Positions 53,710 through 61,974 of a DNA stretch of 64,000 nt are shown here, in pieces. The stretch is from Aureimonas jatrophae (GTDB lineage Bacteria; Pseudomonadota; Alphaproteobacteria; Rhizobiales; Rhizobiaceae), in assembly GCF_900104035.1 (NCBI RefSeq), contig NZ_FNIT01000006.1, positions 186,001 through 250,000 on the forward strand, written 5' to 3'. Positions within the stretch are counted from its first letter, which is position 1. Each line of letters opens with the position of its first letter. Under the pieces are notes generated by a model, which worked only from the letters and a program-made list of their open reading frames with translations, had not been told where the DNA came from and searched no databases. A program made the translations under genes and the position numbers.

Positions 53710-54032
53710 GGCGGCTTGAACACTCCTGAAGGGGCTGCGGCCAAGCTAGTGCTGCGGCCAAGCACGCCAAGATCGGGGAACCTCAGACGCGCATGATGCG
53801 TCTCATGCCCGAGCGGCATGGTGCAGAACTGGAGCGCCCTCGCGCCTAGCACACAGGAAAAAGCGTGAACGAGGATTCACAAACTCACCGATCATTCTAT
53901 TCTGCAAGCTATGGTGAAGAACGGCGGCGGGGCGGTGATGACAGCGCGATCCGGTTTGAGCCGGCAACCGCTGGAAACTGCGGGGCCGGATCTGGCTCTT
54001 CCTCCGATCTCCCCGAAGGAGAGGTTTCGGCG
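53710..54032. other. Intergenic region between gloA and the cold-shock gene
   Basis: This 323-bp stretch must contain the divergent promoters of gloA and the CSD gene. A GTG at 53865 opens a 56-residue in-frame extension of the CSD gene (AGGAAAAAGC upstream). I judge the extension non-coding because the family length is reached from 54033, where AAGGAG is present. The region could instead be a cold-shock 5' leader. Confidence 0.4.
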
Positions 54033-54605
54033 ATGAGCGAGCGCGATCTGGCCGAGCCCCTGACGCGTGAGAACGCCGACGCCGCGGTGAATCTCAGGAC
54101 CGTTTCCGGCAGCATCAAGTGGTTCGACGTCGCCAAGGGGTTCGGTTTCATCGTTCCCGACGATGATGGCGGCGACATCCTGCTGCATGTGACCTGTTTG
54201 AGGCGTGGCGGCTTCTCGACGGTCTTGGAGGGCGCACGCATCGTTTGCGAGGTGCAGAAGGGGGAACGAGGACTTCAGGCGTTCCGAGTTCTGTCGATGG
54301 ACCAATCGACGGCGGTGCATCCGGCGCAGACCGTGCCGGCGCGGACCCATACGCAGATCGTGCCGACGAGCGATCTGGAGCCCGCCGTTGTGAAGTGGTT
54401 CAACCGCACGAAGGGTTACGGTTTCCTGTCGCGCGGCGAGGGAACCGAGGATATCTTCGTGCATATGGAGACGCTGCGCCGCTACGGCATGACCGAGCTG
54501 CGGCCCGGGCAGAACGTGCTCGTCCGTTTCGGAAACGGCTCCAAGGGACTGATGGCCGCCGAAGTGCATCCCGCCTCCGGCGCCGTGGGAGCGACGACGC
54601 ACTGA
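54033..54605 (+). CDS. Tandem cold-shock-domain protein
   Basis: A 190-residue protein with two cold-shock domains. CSD1 (about residues 27-92) has [19 protein letters not shown] with a modified RNP2 ([13 protein letters not shown]); CSD2 (about 115-183) has [19 protein letters not shown] and [12 protein letters not shown]. It is of the two-domain form frequent in Hyphomicrobiales and likely binds single-stranded RNA or DNA as an RNA chaperone. The ATG at 54033 has AAGGAG upstream. Its stop overlaps the DUF192 gene start by one base (TGATG). Confidence 0.92.
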   Translation: MSERDLAEPLTRENADAAVNLRTVSGSIKWFDVAKGFGFIVPDDDGGDILLHVTCLRRGGFSTVLEGARIVCEVQKGERGLQAFRVLSMDQSTAVHPAQTVPARTHTQIVPTSDLEPAVVKWFNRTKGYGFLSRGEGTEDIFVHMETLRRYGMTELRPGQNVLVRFGNGSKGLMAAEVHPASGAVGATTH

Positions 54606-55069
54606 TGCTGGCCTCTTTGAAGCGGAACCGCGCGGTCCTTGCGATCATCGCCGTTCTGGTCGTGACTGCCTACTTCGTATTCACGTCGGGTTCGCAGGGT
54701 GCGACGGCGACATTGACGACGGCCAGCGGCGAGCATGCGATCGAGGTGGAGATCGCCGATACCGACGCCTCGCGCGAGACCGGTCTCATGAACCGGAGCT
54801 CGATGCCGGCCGATCACGGGATGCTGTTCGATTTCAAGCAGACGCGACCCGTCGCCATGTGGATGAAGAATACGATCATACCGCTCGACATGCTGTTCCT
54901 GGATGAGCGCGGGAAGATCGTGAACATCGCGACCAACGCCAAACCCTACTCGCTCGACGTCATTCCATCGGCGGGACCGGTGCGGTACGTTCTCGAACTC
55001 AACGGCGGCGCCGCGTCGCGCTATGGTGCCAAGGCTGGCGACCGGCTGCGCCATCCGATCATTCCCTGA
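54605..55069 (+). CDS. DUF192 family membrane-anchored protein
   Basis: A 154-residue protein with one N-terminal transmembrane helix (about residues 9-27) and the DUF192 domain: VEIADTDASRETGLMNRSSMPADHGMLF (in part RETGLMNRSSM), MWMKNTIIPLDMLFLDERG and VLELNGGAASRYGAKAGDR. The domain faces the periplasm by the usual topology; function unknown. Translation is coupled to the CSD gene by TGATG. Confidence 0.9.
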   Translation: MLASLKRNRAVLAIIAVLVVTAYFVFTSGSQGATATLTTASGEHAIEVEIADTDASRETGLMNRSSMPADHGMLFDFKQTRPVAMWMKNTIIPLDMLFLDERGKIVNIATNAKPYSLDVIPSAGPVRYVLELNGGAASRYGAKAGDRLRHPIIP

Positions 55070-55189
55070 GACCGACCTGAACCGCTGCGCGGGTTCGTTC
55101 CTTGGGAGAACGAAGCGGCCAGGGGTCGCGGCCCTTGACTATCGGCCCGTCGCGCGGCACTTCCACCCCATCCCGGCTGACACCGGGGA

Positions 55190-55266
<77 letters not shown>

Positions 55267-55293
55267 GTTCCAGCCTGTCGGAGAAGGCCCGCC

Positions 55294-55599
55294 ATGGTCG
55301 CTCGCATCTTTCGTCCCGCCCGTACCGCGATGCAGTCCGGCAAGGGAAAGACCAAGGAGTGGCTGTTTCTCTACGAGCCGACGGAGCCCAAGTCGATTGA
55401 TCCTCTGATGGGGTACATCTCGTCGGGCGATACGCAGGCTCAGGTCCGTCTGTCCTTCGAAACGAAGGAACAGGCGATCGAGTACGCGACCCGCAACGGC
55501 ATTGAGTATCGTGTCGAGGAAGAGCATGTCGCGGTTCGCCCGCGCGTCTCGTATTCCGACAATTTCCGATACGACCGGCAGCAACCCTGGACCCACTGA
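55294..55599 (+). CDS. NDUFS4-like complex I accessory subunit
   Basis: A 101-residue soluble protein of the ETC complex I subunit (NDUFS4/18-kDa) family, a supernumerary subunit shared by alphaproteobacteria and mitochondria. Blocks: ARIFRPARTAMQSGKGKTKEWLFLYEP (in part ARIFRPARTAMQSGKG and WLFLYEP), MGYISSGDTQAQVRLSF, ETKEQAIEYATRNGIEY, and the C-terminal SYSDNFRYDRQQPWTH. It stands between two tRNA genes, as in relatives. Confidence 0.93.
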   Translation: MVARIFRPARTAMQSGKGKTKEWLFLYEPTEPKSIDPLMGYISSGDTQAQVRLSFETKEQAIEYATRNGIEYRVEEEHVAVRPRVSYSDNFRYDRQQPWTH

Positions 55600-55606
55600 C
55601 ACCGAC

Positions 55607-55682
55607 GGCCCCGTAGCTCAGAGGATAGAGCACCGGCCTTCTAAGCCGATGGTCGCAGGTTCGAATCCTGCCGGGGTCGCCA
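55607..55682 (+). tRNA. tRNA-Arg (anticodon TCT)
   Basis: A 76-nt tRNA with encoded CCA. The anticodon loop CTTCTAA gives TCT; TPsiC arm GCAGGTTCGAATCCTGC; acceptor GGCCCCG pairs with CGGGGTC with one G-T pair. It starts 7 bp after the NDUFS4-like stop. TCT reads the rare AGA/AGG codons in such GC-rich genomes. Confidence 0.96.
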
Positions 55683-55792
55683 CCTTTCGTGGCGTCGATG
55701 CATGGTCCCGGTGGTTAGGGGCGGCGGTGTTGGCGGGATGGCGACACGGCTCAGCGACGGGACCATCGATCCGACAGCCCCGTCTGGAGGCT

Positions 55793-56989
55793 CTACCGTC
55801 CAGCCGATTGGACGCTTGCGGCGGCTTCAAGGCCTGCCTCAAGGTCCCGCATGAGATCCTCCGGGTCTTCCAAGCCGATCTGAAGCCGGATCACCGGGCC
55901 TTCAGCGGGAGCGCGCGCCTCTCGGCGGTCGTTGAGTTGCGACTCCAGCGCGAGGCTTTCGAACCCACCCCAGGAGTAGCCAAGGCCGAAGATGCGCAGG
56001 GCGTCGAGGAAGGCATCCGCCGCTGGCGTGCCTCCGCCGTTCAGCACGATCGAGAACAGGCCGCTCGCGCCGCTGAACTGACGCTTCCACAGATCGAAAC
56101 CCTCGAAGCTGGGGAGGGCGGGGTGAAGGACGCGCGCGACCTCCGACCGTGACTCGAGCCATTGCGCTAGGTGGAGCGCGGCCGACTGATGGGCGGCCAG
56201 ACGAACCGGCATCGTCTTCAGGCCGCGATAAACGAGGTAGGCGTCATCGGGCGAGACGTTGATGCCGAGTGCCATCTGCGTATCGCGCAACGTCTTGATG
56301 AACCCCGCAGACGCCGAGACGCTACCCATCAAGATATCGGAATGGCCGCCCGGATACTTCGTCAAGGCATGGATCGAAAGATCGACACCATGCTCGAGTG
56401 GACGGAAGAAGAGCGGGGTGGCCCAGGTATTGTCCATCATGGTGACTGCGCCGCGCTCGTGCGCGACGGAGCAGAACGCCGCGACATCGATCATCTCGAA
56501 CGTGTTCGAGCCGGGCGCCTCCAGGAAGACGACGCGCGTATTGTCGCGCATCCGGGCGCGCAGGCCGTCCGCGCCGAGGTGCGGGTCGAGATACTCCGTC
56601 TCGACGCCCAACCGCTTCAGCACCGTATCGCAGAACACCCGCGTCGGGCCGTAGACGCTGTCGATCGCCAGGCAATGGTCGCCGCTCGACAGGAAGGCGA
56701 GAAGCGGGACACTGACCGCGGCGAGGCCGGATGGAACCAGAATGGTCCCGGCCGATCCTTCCATTTCGTCGATCGCGCGTTCCAGTGATTCCAGCGTCGG
56801 CGTTCCGCGAAGGCCGTAGGTGTAGCGCTGGTCGCGGCTGCGCATGGCGGCGGCGTTCGGAAAGAGAATCGTCGACCCCCGGAACACCGCTGGGTTGACG
56901 AACCCGTGAAACTCCTTCGGCTCATGCCCGGCGTGCAGAAGTCGGGTCGAAGAATCGTAGATGGGTGCTGAGGGAGTGGATTTGCTCAC
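55793..56989 (-). CDS. metC: Cystathionine beta-lyase
   Basis: A 398-residue PLP enzyme of the Cys/Met metabolism family, of the MetC subtype, releasing homocysteine from cystathionine. The PLP-binding Lys lies in HALTKYPGGHSDI; further blocks are RYTYGLRGTPTLESLE, TILVPSGLAAVSVPLLAF and TMMDNTWATPLFFRPLEHG, where Asn and Thr are in cofactor positions. Divergent from aapJ across 213 bp that holds both promoters. Confidence 0.93.
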   Translation of the reverse strand: MSKSTPSAPIYDSSTRLLHAGHEPKEFHGFVNPAVFRGSTILFPNAAAMRSRDQRYTYGLRGTPTLESLERAIDEMEGSAGTILVPSGLAAVSVPLLAFLSSGDHCLAIDSVYGPTRVFCDTVLKRLGVETEYLDPHLGADGLRARMRDNTRVVFLEAPGSNTFEMIDVAAFCSVAHERGAVTMMDNTWATPLFFRPLEHGVDLSIHALTKYPGGHSDILMGSVSASAGFIKTLRDTQMALGINVSPDDAYLVYRGLKTMPVRLAAHQSAALHLAQWLESRSEVARVLHPALPSFEGFDLWKRQFSGASGLFSIVLNGGGTPAADAFLDALRIFGLGYSWGGFESLALESQLNDRREARAPAEGPVIRLQIGLEDPEDLMRDLEAGLEAAASVQSAGR

Positions 56990-57202
56990 CGAAGATGCAT
57001 CCTGCGTTATCGTATGGCGTAACTTGGAGTACGCCGTTGTTCATCATTGGAAAATTTGGGCCAAGACTTGACCTGCCAATTTTTATGGCATGACATCACG
57101 CACCGTGAACGATCGTTGGTTCGGGGCGCGTGACGTCTTCGTGCCGTTCCCCGTTTGCGGGACGTTCCGTCTTCATTTGTGCTCCGAACCCAAGGACCTT
57201 CC

Positions 57203-58222
57203 ATGAACCTGAAGCTTGTGACCGCCGCCCTCGGATTGTCGGCCATCACCCTGGCCGCCACCAGCGCGTCGGCTGCGACCCTCGACGATACGAAAGCTCG
57301 CGGCACGGTACGCTGCGGCGTCAATACGGGTCTTCCGGGCTTCGGCTTCCAGAACGACCAGGGTCAATGGGCTGGTCTGGACGTCGACTACTGCAAGGCC
57401 GTCGCCGCCGCCATCTTCAACGATCCCTCCAAGGTCGTTTATTCGCCGCTCTCGGCGGTCCAGCGCTTCCCCGCGCTGCAGAACAGCGAGGTCGACATCC
57501 TCGCCCGCAACACGACCTGGACCATGAGCCGCGACACGTCGCTCGGTCTGAAGTTCGCCGGTATCAACTACTACGATGGCCAAGGCTTCATGGTGAAGTC
57601 GTCGCTGGGCGTGAACTCGGCGCTGCAGCTTTCGGGAGCGACCGTCTGCGTGCAGAGCGGCACCACGACCGAGCTGAACCTGGCCGACTACTTCGCGGCC
57701 AACAACATGCAGTACAATCCGGTGGTCATCGAGGCGCAGGCCGACGTGAACGCCGCCTACGACAGCGGGCGCTGCGACGTCCTGACGACCGACCAGTCCG
57801 GTCTCTACGCCTCGCGTCTCGAGCTTGCGCAGCCGAACGACCACGTCGTTCTGCCCGAGATCATCTCCAAGGAGCCGCTTGGACCCGCCGTCCGCCAGGG
57901 CGACGACCAGTGGTTCAACATCGTGAAGTGGACCCACTTCGCGCTGCTCGATGCCGAGGAACTGGGCGTGACCCAGGCCAACGTCGAGGAGATGAAGGGC
58001 TCGGCCAACCCCGAGATCCGCCGCCTGCTCGGCGTCGAGGGCACGTTCGGCGCCGATGCCGGCCTGACCAACGACTTCGTGGTCAACATCGTCAAGGCCG
58101 TCGGCAACTACGGCGAGATCTTCGAGCGCAACGTCGGCACCGGCTCGCCGCTCGGCATCGCGCGCGGACAGAACGCGTTGTGGACGAAGGGCGGCCTGCA
58201 GTACGCCCCGCCGATCCGCTGA
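57203..58222 (+). CDS. aapJ: General L-amino acid ABC transporter, substrate-binding protein AapJ
   Basis: A 339-residue periplasmic binding protein with a signal peptide (residues 1-24, ending TSASA). Family blocks: VRCGVNTGLPGFGFQNDQGQWAGLDVDYCKAVAAA (in part CGVNTGLPGFG and GLDVDYCKAVA), ARNTTWTMSRDT, CVQSGTTTELNLADYF and GRCDVLTTDQSGLYASR. Length matches AapJ of Rhizobium. AAGGACC precedes the ATG. First gene of aapJQMP. Confidence 0.96.
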   Translation: MNLKLVTAALGLSAITLAATSASAATLDDTKARGTVRCGVNTGLPGFGFQNDQGQWAGLDVDYCKAVAAAIFNDPSKVVYSPLSAVQRFPALQNSEVDILARNTTWTMSRDTSLGLKFAGINYYDGQGFMVKSSLGVNSALQLSGATVCVQSGTTTELNLADYFAANNMQYNPVVIEAQADVNAAYDSGRCDVLTTDQSGLYASRLELAQPNDHVVLPEIISKEPLGPAVRQGDDQWFNIVKWTHFALLDAEELGVTQANVEEMKGSANPEIRRLLGVEGTFGADAGLTNDFVVNIVKAVGNYGEIFERNVGTGSPLGIARGQNALWTKGGLQYAPPIR

Positions 58223-58237
58223 TCTGACGCCATGAGA

Positions 58238-58268
58238 CGTCGCCGGACCTCGGTCGGGTCCGGCGACG
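58238..58268 (+). repeat. Strong inverted repeat between aapJ and aapQ
   Basis: A perfect 12-bp stem (58238-58249 / 58257-58268) with a 7-base loop lies in the 75-bp gap. No T-run follows. Such intercistronic hairpins often protect the binding-protein mRNA, allowing more AapJ than permease. Confidence 0.7.
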
Positions 58269-58297
58269 CCCGCATCCACGCGCCGCAAGGGACATTC

Positions 58298-59488
58298 ATG
58301 ACTGCAGACCTCGGCGCGGTGCGCGCCCAGTCCCGCCGTGATTCGGTCTGGACCAATCCGACCATCCGCAGCATCGTCATTCAGGTCGTGCTGGTGGTCG
58401 GCCTTGCCGCGTTCGCATGGTGGCTCGTCGGCAATACGGCGCAGAACCTGCGCAACGCCAACATCGCGTCGGGATTCGGCTTCCTGCAGAACCGCGCGGG
58501 ATTTGATATCTCGCAGGTTCCGATCGCCTACACCAACAACGCGACCTACGGACAGGCGATCGCGGTCGGCATCGCCAACACGTTGATCGTCGCCGCGACC
58601 GGCATCGTCTTCGCAACCATTCTCGGCTTTCTGGTCGGCATCGGTCGACTGTCCCAGAACTTCCTCGTGCGCGGTCTGTGCACGATCTATGTCGAGACCT
58701 TCCGCAACATCCCGCCGTTGCTGGTGATCCTGTTCTGGTACTTCGGCGTGCTTTCGGTGCTGCCGGGACCTCGCGAAGCGATCGAGCTGCCTTTCGACGC
58801 CTTCCTCTCGAATCGTGGTCTCCAGACACCGAGCGTAACCTGGCTTCCCGGTAGCGTCTGGGTTCTGGCGGCCTTCCTCGTCGGTATCGTCGCCACGATC
58901 ATTCTCTCGCGCGTCTTTCGGGCTCGGCAGGTCGCAACCGGATCGCGGCCCGGCCTCCTGCTTCCGGCCCTCGGTCTCATCGTCCTGCTGCCGATCGTCG
59001 TATTCGCCGCGCTCGGCTTCCCGGCCAGCCTCAATCTGGTGACGCGCGGAACGTTCAACCTGACCGGCGGCTTCCAGATCAAACCCGAGTTCCTGTCGAT
59101 CTTCCTGGCTCTTTCGGTCTACACGGCTGCCTTCATCGCCGAGATCGTCCGGGCGGGCATCCTGTCGGTGTCGAAGGGCCAGAACGAGGCGGCCGCGGCG
59201 CTCGGTCTTCGCCGTGGAACCGCGCTGCGCCTGGTCGTCGTGCCGCAAGCCTTCCGCGTGATCATTCCGCCGCTGACCTCGCAGTACCTCAACCTGACCA
59301 AGAACTCATCGCTCGGTCTCGCGATCGGCTATCCCGATCTCGTCGCGGTCGGATCGACCGTCCTGAACCAGTCCGGGCAGTCGATCGAGGTCGTGGTCAT
59401 CTGGATGACGGTGTACCTGACCATCAGTGTCGCCGTGTCGCTCCTGATGAACTGGTTCAACCGCCGCATGAAACTCGTCGAGCGCTAA
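58298..59488 (+). CDS. aapQ: General L-amino acid ABC transporter, permease AapQ
   Basis: A 396-residue inner-membrane permease with about eight hydrophobic segments. Polar amino-acid permease hallmarks: FRNIPPLLVILFWYFGVL, AFIAEIVRAGILSVSKGQNEAAAALGL (in part AGILSVSKGQNEAAAALG) and VIIPPLTSQYLNLTKNSSLG. The long periplasmic/extramembrane loop near residues 155-190 and 200-270 is typical of AapQ. AAGGGAC precedes the ATG. Confidence 0.95.
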   Translation: MTADLGAVRAQSRRDSVWTNPTIRSIVIQVVLVVGLAAFAWWLVGNTAQNLRNANIASGFGFLQNRAGFDISQVPIAYTNNATYGQAIAVGIANTLIVAATGIVFATILGFLVGIGRLSQNFLVRGLCTIYVETFRNIPPLLVILFWYFGVLSVLPGPREAIELPFDAFLSNRGLQTPSVTWLPGSVWVLAAFLVGIVATIILSRVFRARQVATGSRPGLLLPALGLIVLLPIVVFAALGFPASLNLVTRGTFNLTGGFQIKPEFLSIFLALSVYTAAFIAEIVRAGILSVSKGQNEAAAALGLRRGTALRLVVVPQAFRVIIPPLTSQYLNLTKNSSLGLAIGYPDLVAVGSTVLNQSGQSIEVVVIWMTVYLTISVAVSLLMNWFNRRMKLVER

Positions 59489-59497
59489 GAGGGCCCC

Positions 59498-61000
59498 ATG
59501 GAAGAGCAAGTCGCCTCCTATGCGCCGCGCGGCGGGCTGCCCGCGTTGCCTCCACCCGTCGACACGACGAGTCCCTTTGCTCGCCTGCGCACCCGCTTCT
59601 TCGCCACGCCTCTCGACGCGGCGCTCTCGATCCTGTTCGGCCTGCTGGCTGTCTATATCGTCTGGTCGTTGGTTCAGTGGGCGATCGTCGACGCGGTTTT
59701 CGTGGGCAACGATCGCACCGCGTGCCTCGACACGCCCGAGCGCGAGGTCGGTGCGTGCTGGGCGTTCGTGGCAGCGCGCTTCAGCCAGTTCATCTACGGT
59801 CTCTATCCCATTGAGCAGCGTTGGCGCGTGGATTGGGTCTTCGGCCTGGGCGCGGTTCTGATCGCCTTGGTCGCCATTCCGCGCGTTCCGTTCAAGAAGC
59901 TGTTCGCGCTGCTTCTGCTCGGTGTCTATCCGCTGGTGGTTCTGGTGCTCCTGACCGGCGGTCAGTTCGACATGTCGGGTTCCGGCATCGCGATCGTTTT
60001 CATGCTGGCGGCGGCAGCGACCATCTTCCTGGCCTTCGGGCGCAGCAGCACGGTGAGCCGAACACTGCCGATGAAGATCGCGCTCTGGCTGACCGTTCTA
60101 TCGGCCGTCGTCGGCGTCGTGTCCTTCTACTACGCCCCTGGTGGAAGCGAGAGCATCCTCACGTTCCGCTTCAACACGTTCGCGCAGATCGCCTTCTACG
60201 CGGCTCTCGTGGCGATCGTGCTGGCGCTCGTCGCGACCATTGCGACGGCGGATGATCGGCTTGCCGCCGTTCGCCTGCTCGTGCCGACCGCGGTCGCCAT
60301 CGCATTCGTCCTGATCCTGACCGCACCGCTCGGCATCCCGCATGTCCCGACGAACCTCTGGGGTGGCCTTCTGGTCACCCTGGTCGTCGCTCTGACCGGC
60401 ATCGCCTTTTCGCTGCCGCTCGGCATCCTGCTGGCACTCGGTCGTCAATCCAGCATGCCGGCCGTGCGCTTCCTGTCGGTGGTCTTCATCGAGTTCTGGC
60501 GGGGTGTCCCGCTGATCACCGTTCTGTTCATGGCGAACTTCATGCTGCCGCTGCTCCTGCCGCAGGGCGTGAGCTTCAACCAGCTGCTTCGCGTGCTCGT
60601 CGGCGTTTCGTTGTTTGCGGCAGCCTATATGGCTGAGGTCATCCGAGGCGGGCTGCAGGCGATCCCGAAAGGTCAATACGAGGGCGCCGACGCGATGGCC
60701 CTGACCTATTGGCAGAAGATGCGCATGATCATCCTGCCGCAGGCTCTGACCCTCGTCATCCCGGGTATCGTGAACACGTTCATCGGGCTCTTCAAGGACA
60801 CGAGCCTCGTCTACATCATCGGCCTGGCCGATCTGCTCGGAACGATCCGGCGCGGCTTCAACGATCCGGTCTGGATCACCCCGTCGACGCCCGCGACCGG
60901 TCTCGTCTTCGGAGCCTTCGCGTTCTGGCTGTTCTGCTTCAGCATGTCCCGCTATTCGATCTTCATCGAGGGTCGGCTCGCGCGCGGTCGCAAGCACTAG
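59498..61000 (+). CDS. aapM: General L-amino acid ABC transporter, permease AapM with membrane insertion
   Basis: A 500-residue permease. The C-terminal part is standard: [29 protein letters not shown] (in part [10 protein letters not shown]), [39 protein letters not shown] (in part [14 protein letters not shown]) and [11 protein letters not shown]-like [16 protein letters not shown]. Rhizobium AapM is about 380-390 residues; here about 120 extra residues (about 158-277) with four hydrophobic segments lie before [12 protein letters not shown]. The ATG at 59498 is 9 bp after aapQ. Confidence 0.93.
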   Translation: MEEQVASYAPRGGLPALPPPVDTTSPFARLRTRFFATPLDAALSILFGLLAVYIVWSLVQWAIVDAVFVGNDRTACLDTPEREVGACWAFVAARFSQFIYGLYPIEQRWRVDWVFGLGAVLIALVAIPRVPFKKLFALLLLGVYPLVVLVLLTGGQFDMSGSGIAIVFMLAAAATIFLAFGRSSTVSRTLPMKIALWLTVLSAVVGVVSFYYAPGGSESILTFRFNTFAQIAFYAALVAIVLALVATIATADDRLAAVRLLVPTAVAIAFVLILTAPLGIPHVPTNLWGGLLVTLVVALTGIAFSLPLGILLALGRQSSMPAVRFLSVVFIEFWRGVPLITVLFMANFMLPLLLPQGVSFNQLLRVLVGVSLFAAAYMAEVIRGGLQAIPKGQYEGADAMALTYWQKMRMIILPQALTLVIPGIVNTFIGLFKDTSLVYIIGLADLLGTIRRGFNDPVWITPSTPATGLVFGAFAFWLFCFSMSRYSIFIEGRLARGRKH

Positions 61001-61043
61001 CCGATTTCCATCAAGCCTGCCGTCTCGAAGGTTCCCTCACGCC

Positions 61044-61826
61044 ATGACCCTCCAGTCCGCCCAAGCCACGCGTCCCGTCGCTGCCTCCGGTGACGGTCTC
61101 GCCATCGAGCTGACCAACGTCAACAAGTGGTACGGCGAGTTCCACGTGCTGCGCGACATCAACCTACGTGTTCGGCGGGGCGAGCGCATCGTGGTCTGCG
61201 GACCGTCGGGATCCGGCAAGTCGACCATGATCCGGTGCATCAACCGACTGGAGGAGCACCAGAAGGGAACGATCGTCGTCGACGGCGTCGAGCTGACGAA
61301 CGATCTCAAGAAGATCGACCTCGTGCGTCAGGAGGTCGGCATGGTGTTCCAGCACTTCAACCTGTTTCCGCACCTCACGATCCTCGAGAACTGCACGCTC
61401 GCCCCAATCTGGGTTCGCAAGATGCCCAAGAAGCAGGCCGAGGAGGTGGCGATGCACTTCCTCACGCGCGTGCGCATCCCGGAACAGGCCAACAAGTATC
61501 CCGGCCAGCTCTCGGGCGGTCAGCAGCAGCGCGTGGCGATCGCCCGCGCGCTCTGCATGCGTCCGAAGGTGATGCTGTTCGACGAGCCCACCTCCGCTCT
61601 GGATCCCGAGATGGTCAAGGAGGTGCTCGACACGATGGTGTCGCTGGCCGAAGAGGGAATGACCATGATCTGCGTGACGCACGAGATGGGCTTTGCCCGT
61701 CAGGTGGCGGACCGCGTGATCTTCATGGATGCCGGCCAGATCGTGGAAGAAAACAAACCCGACAGCTTCTTCTCCAACCCGCAGCACGAGCGCACCAAGC
61801 TCTTCCTCAGCCAGATCCTGCACTGA
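61044..61826 (+). CDS. aapP: General L-amino acid ABC transporter, ATP-binding protein AapP
   Basis: A 260-residue ATPase with Walker [18 protein letters not shown], the Q-loop [16 protein letters not shown], signature [15 protein letters not shown], Walker [17 protein letters not shown] and the H-loop [13 protein letters not shown]. It is the polar amino-acid family type. Last gene of aapJQMP, followed by a strong terminator at 61893-61929. Confidence 0.97.
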   Translation: MTLQSAQATRPVAASGDGLAIELTNVNKWYGEFHVLRDINLRVRRGERIVVCGPSGSGKSTMIRCINRLEEHQKGTIVVDGVELTNDLKKIDLVRQEVGMVFQHFNLFPHLTILENCTLAPIWVRKMPKKQAEEVAMHFLTRVRIPEQANKYPGQLSGGQQQRVAIARALCMRPKVMLFDEPTSALDPEMVKEVLDTMVSLAEEGMTMICVTHEMGFARQVADRVIFMDAGQIVEENKPDSFFSNPQHERTKLFLSQILH

Positions 61827-61892
61827 GCGCGTTCGCGACACACGGATCCCATACGCCGTAGCCGACGGCGCGTCGCGCGCGACACGAATTGC

Positions 61893-61929
61893 AAGGGCCG
61901 GGACTCCGTTGGGAGTCCCGGCCCTTTTT
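61893..61929 (+). terminator. Intrinsic terminator of aapJQMP
   Basis: A perfect 15-bp stem (61893-61907 / 61912-61926) with a four-base loop and five T residues (61925-61929). On the opposite strand it lies downstream of the OmpA gene and has an AA-start that reads as T, so it may act in both directions. Confidence 0.95.
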
Positions 61930-61974
61930 CTGCGTCAGGGTCCGGTCACGCGTATCCGCCGGGCCGGAGGTTGC

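Noticed and set aside
53865-54032. N-terminal extension of the cold-shock protein from the GTG at 53865
   Set aside because: From 54033 the protein has the usual family length and a strong AAGGAG; the extension is Ser/Arg/Gly-rich without a domain.
57061-57120. Sigma-54-like promoter and AACGATCGTT palindrome upstream of aapJ
   Set aside because: The GG and GC elements are 11 bp apart instead of 10 and the flanking bases are poor; the palindrome is short and has no second copy. Not strong enough to call.
57173-59248. 691-codon minus-strand frame over aapJ and aapQ
   Set aside because: Shadow of two clear transporter genes, with Arg/Asp/Gln-rich composition typical of antisense frames.
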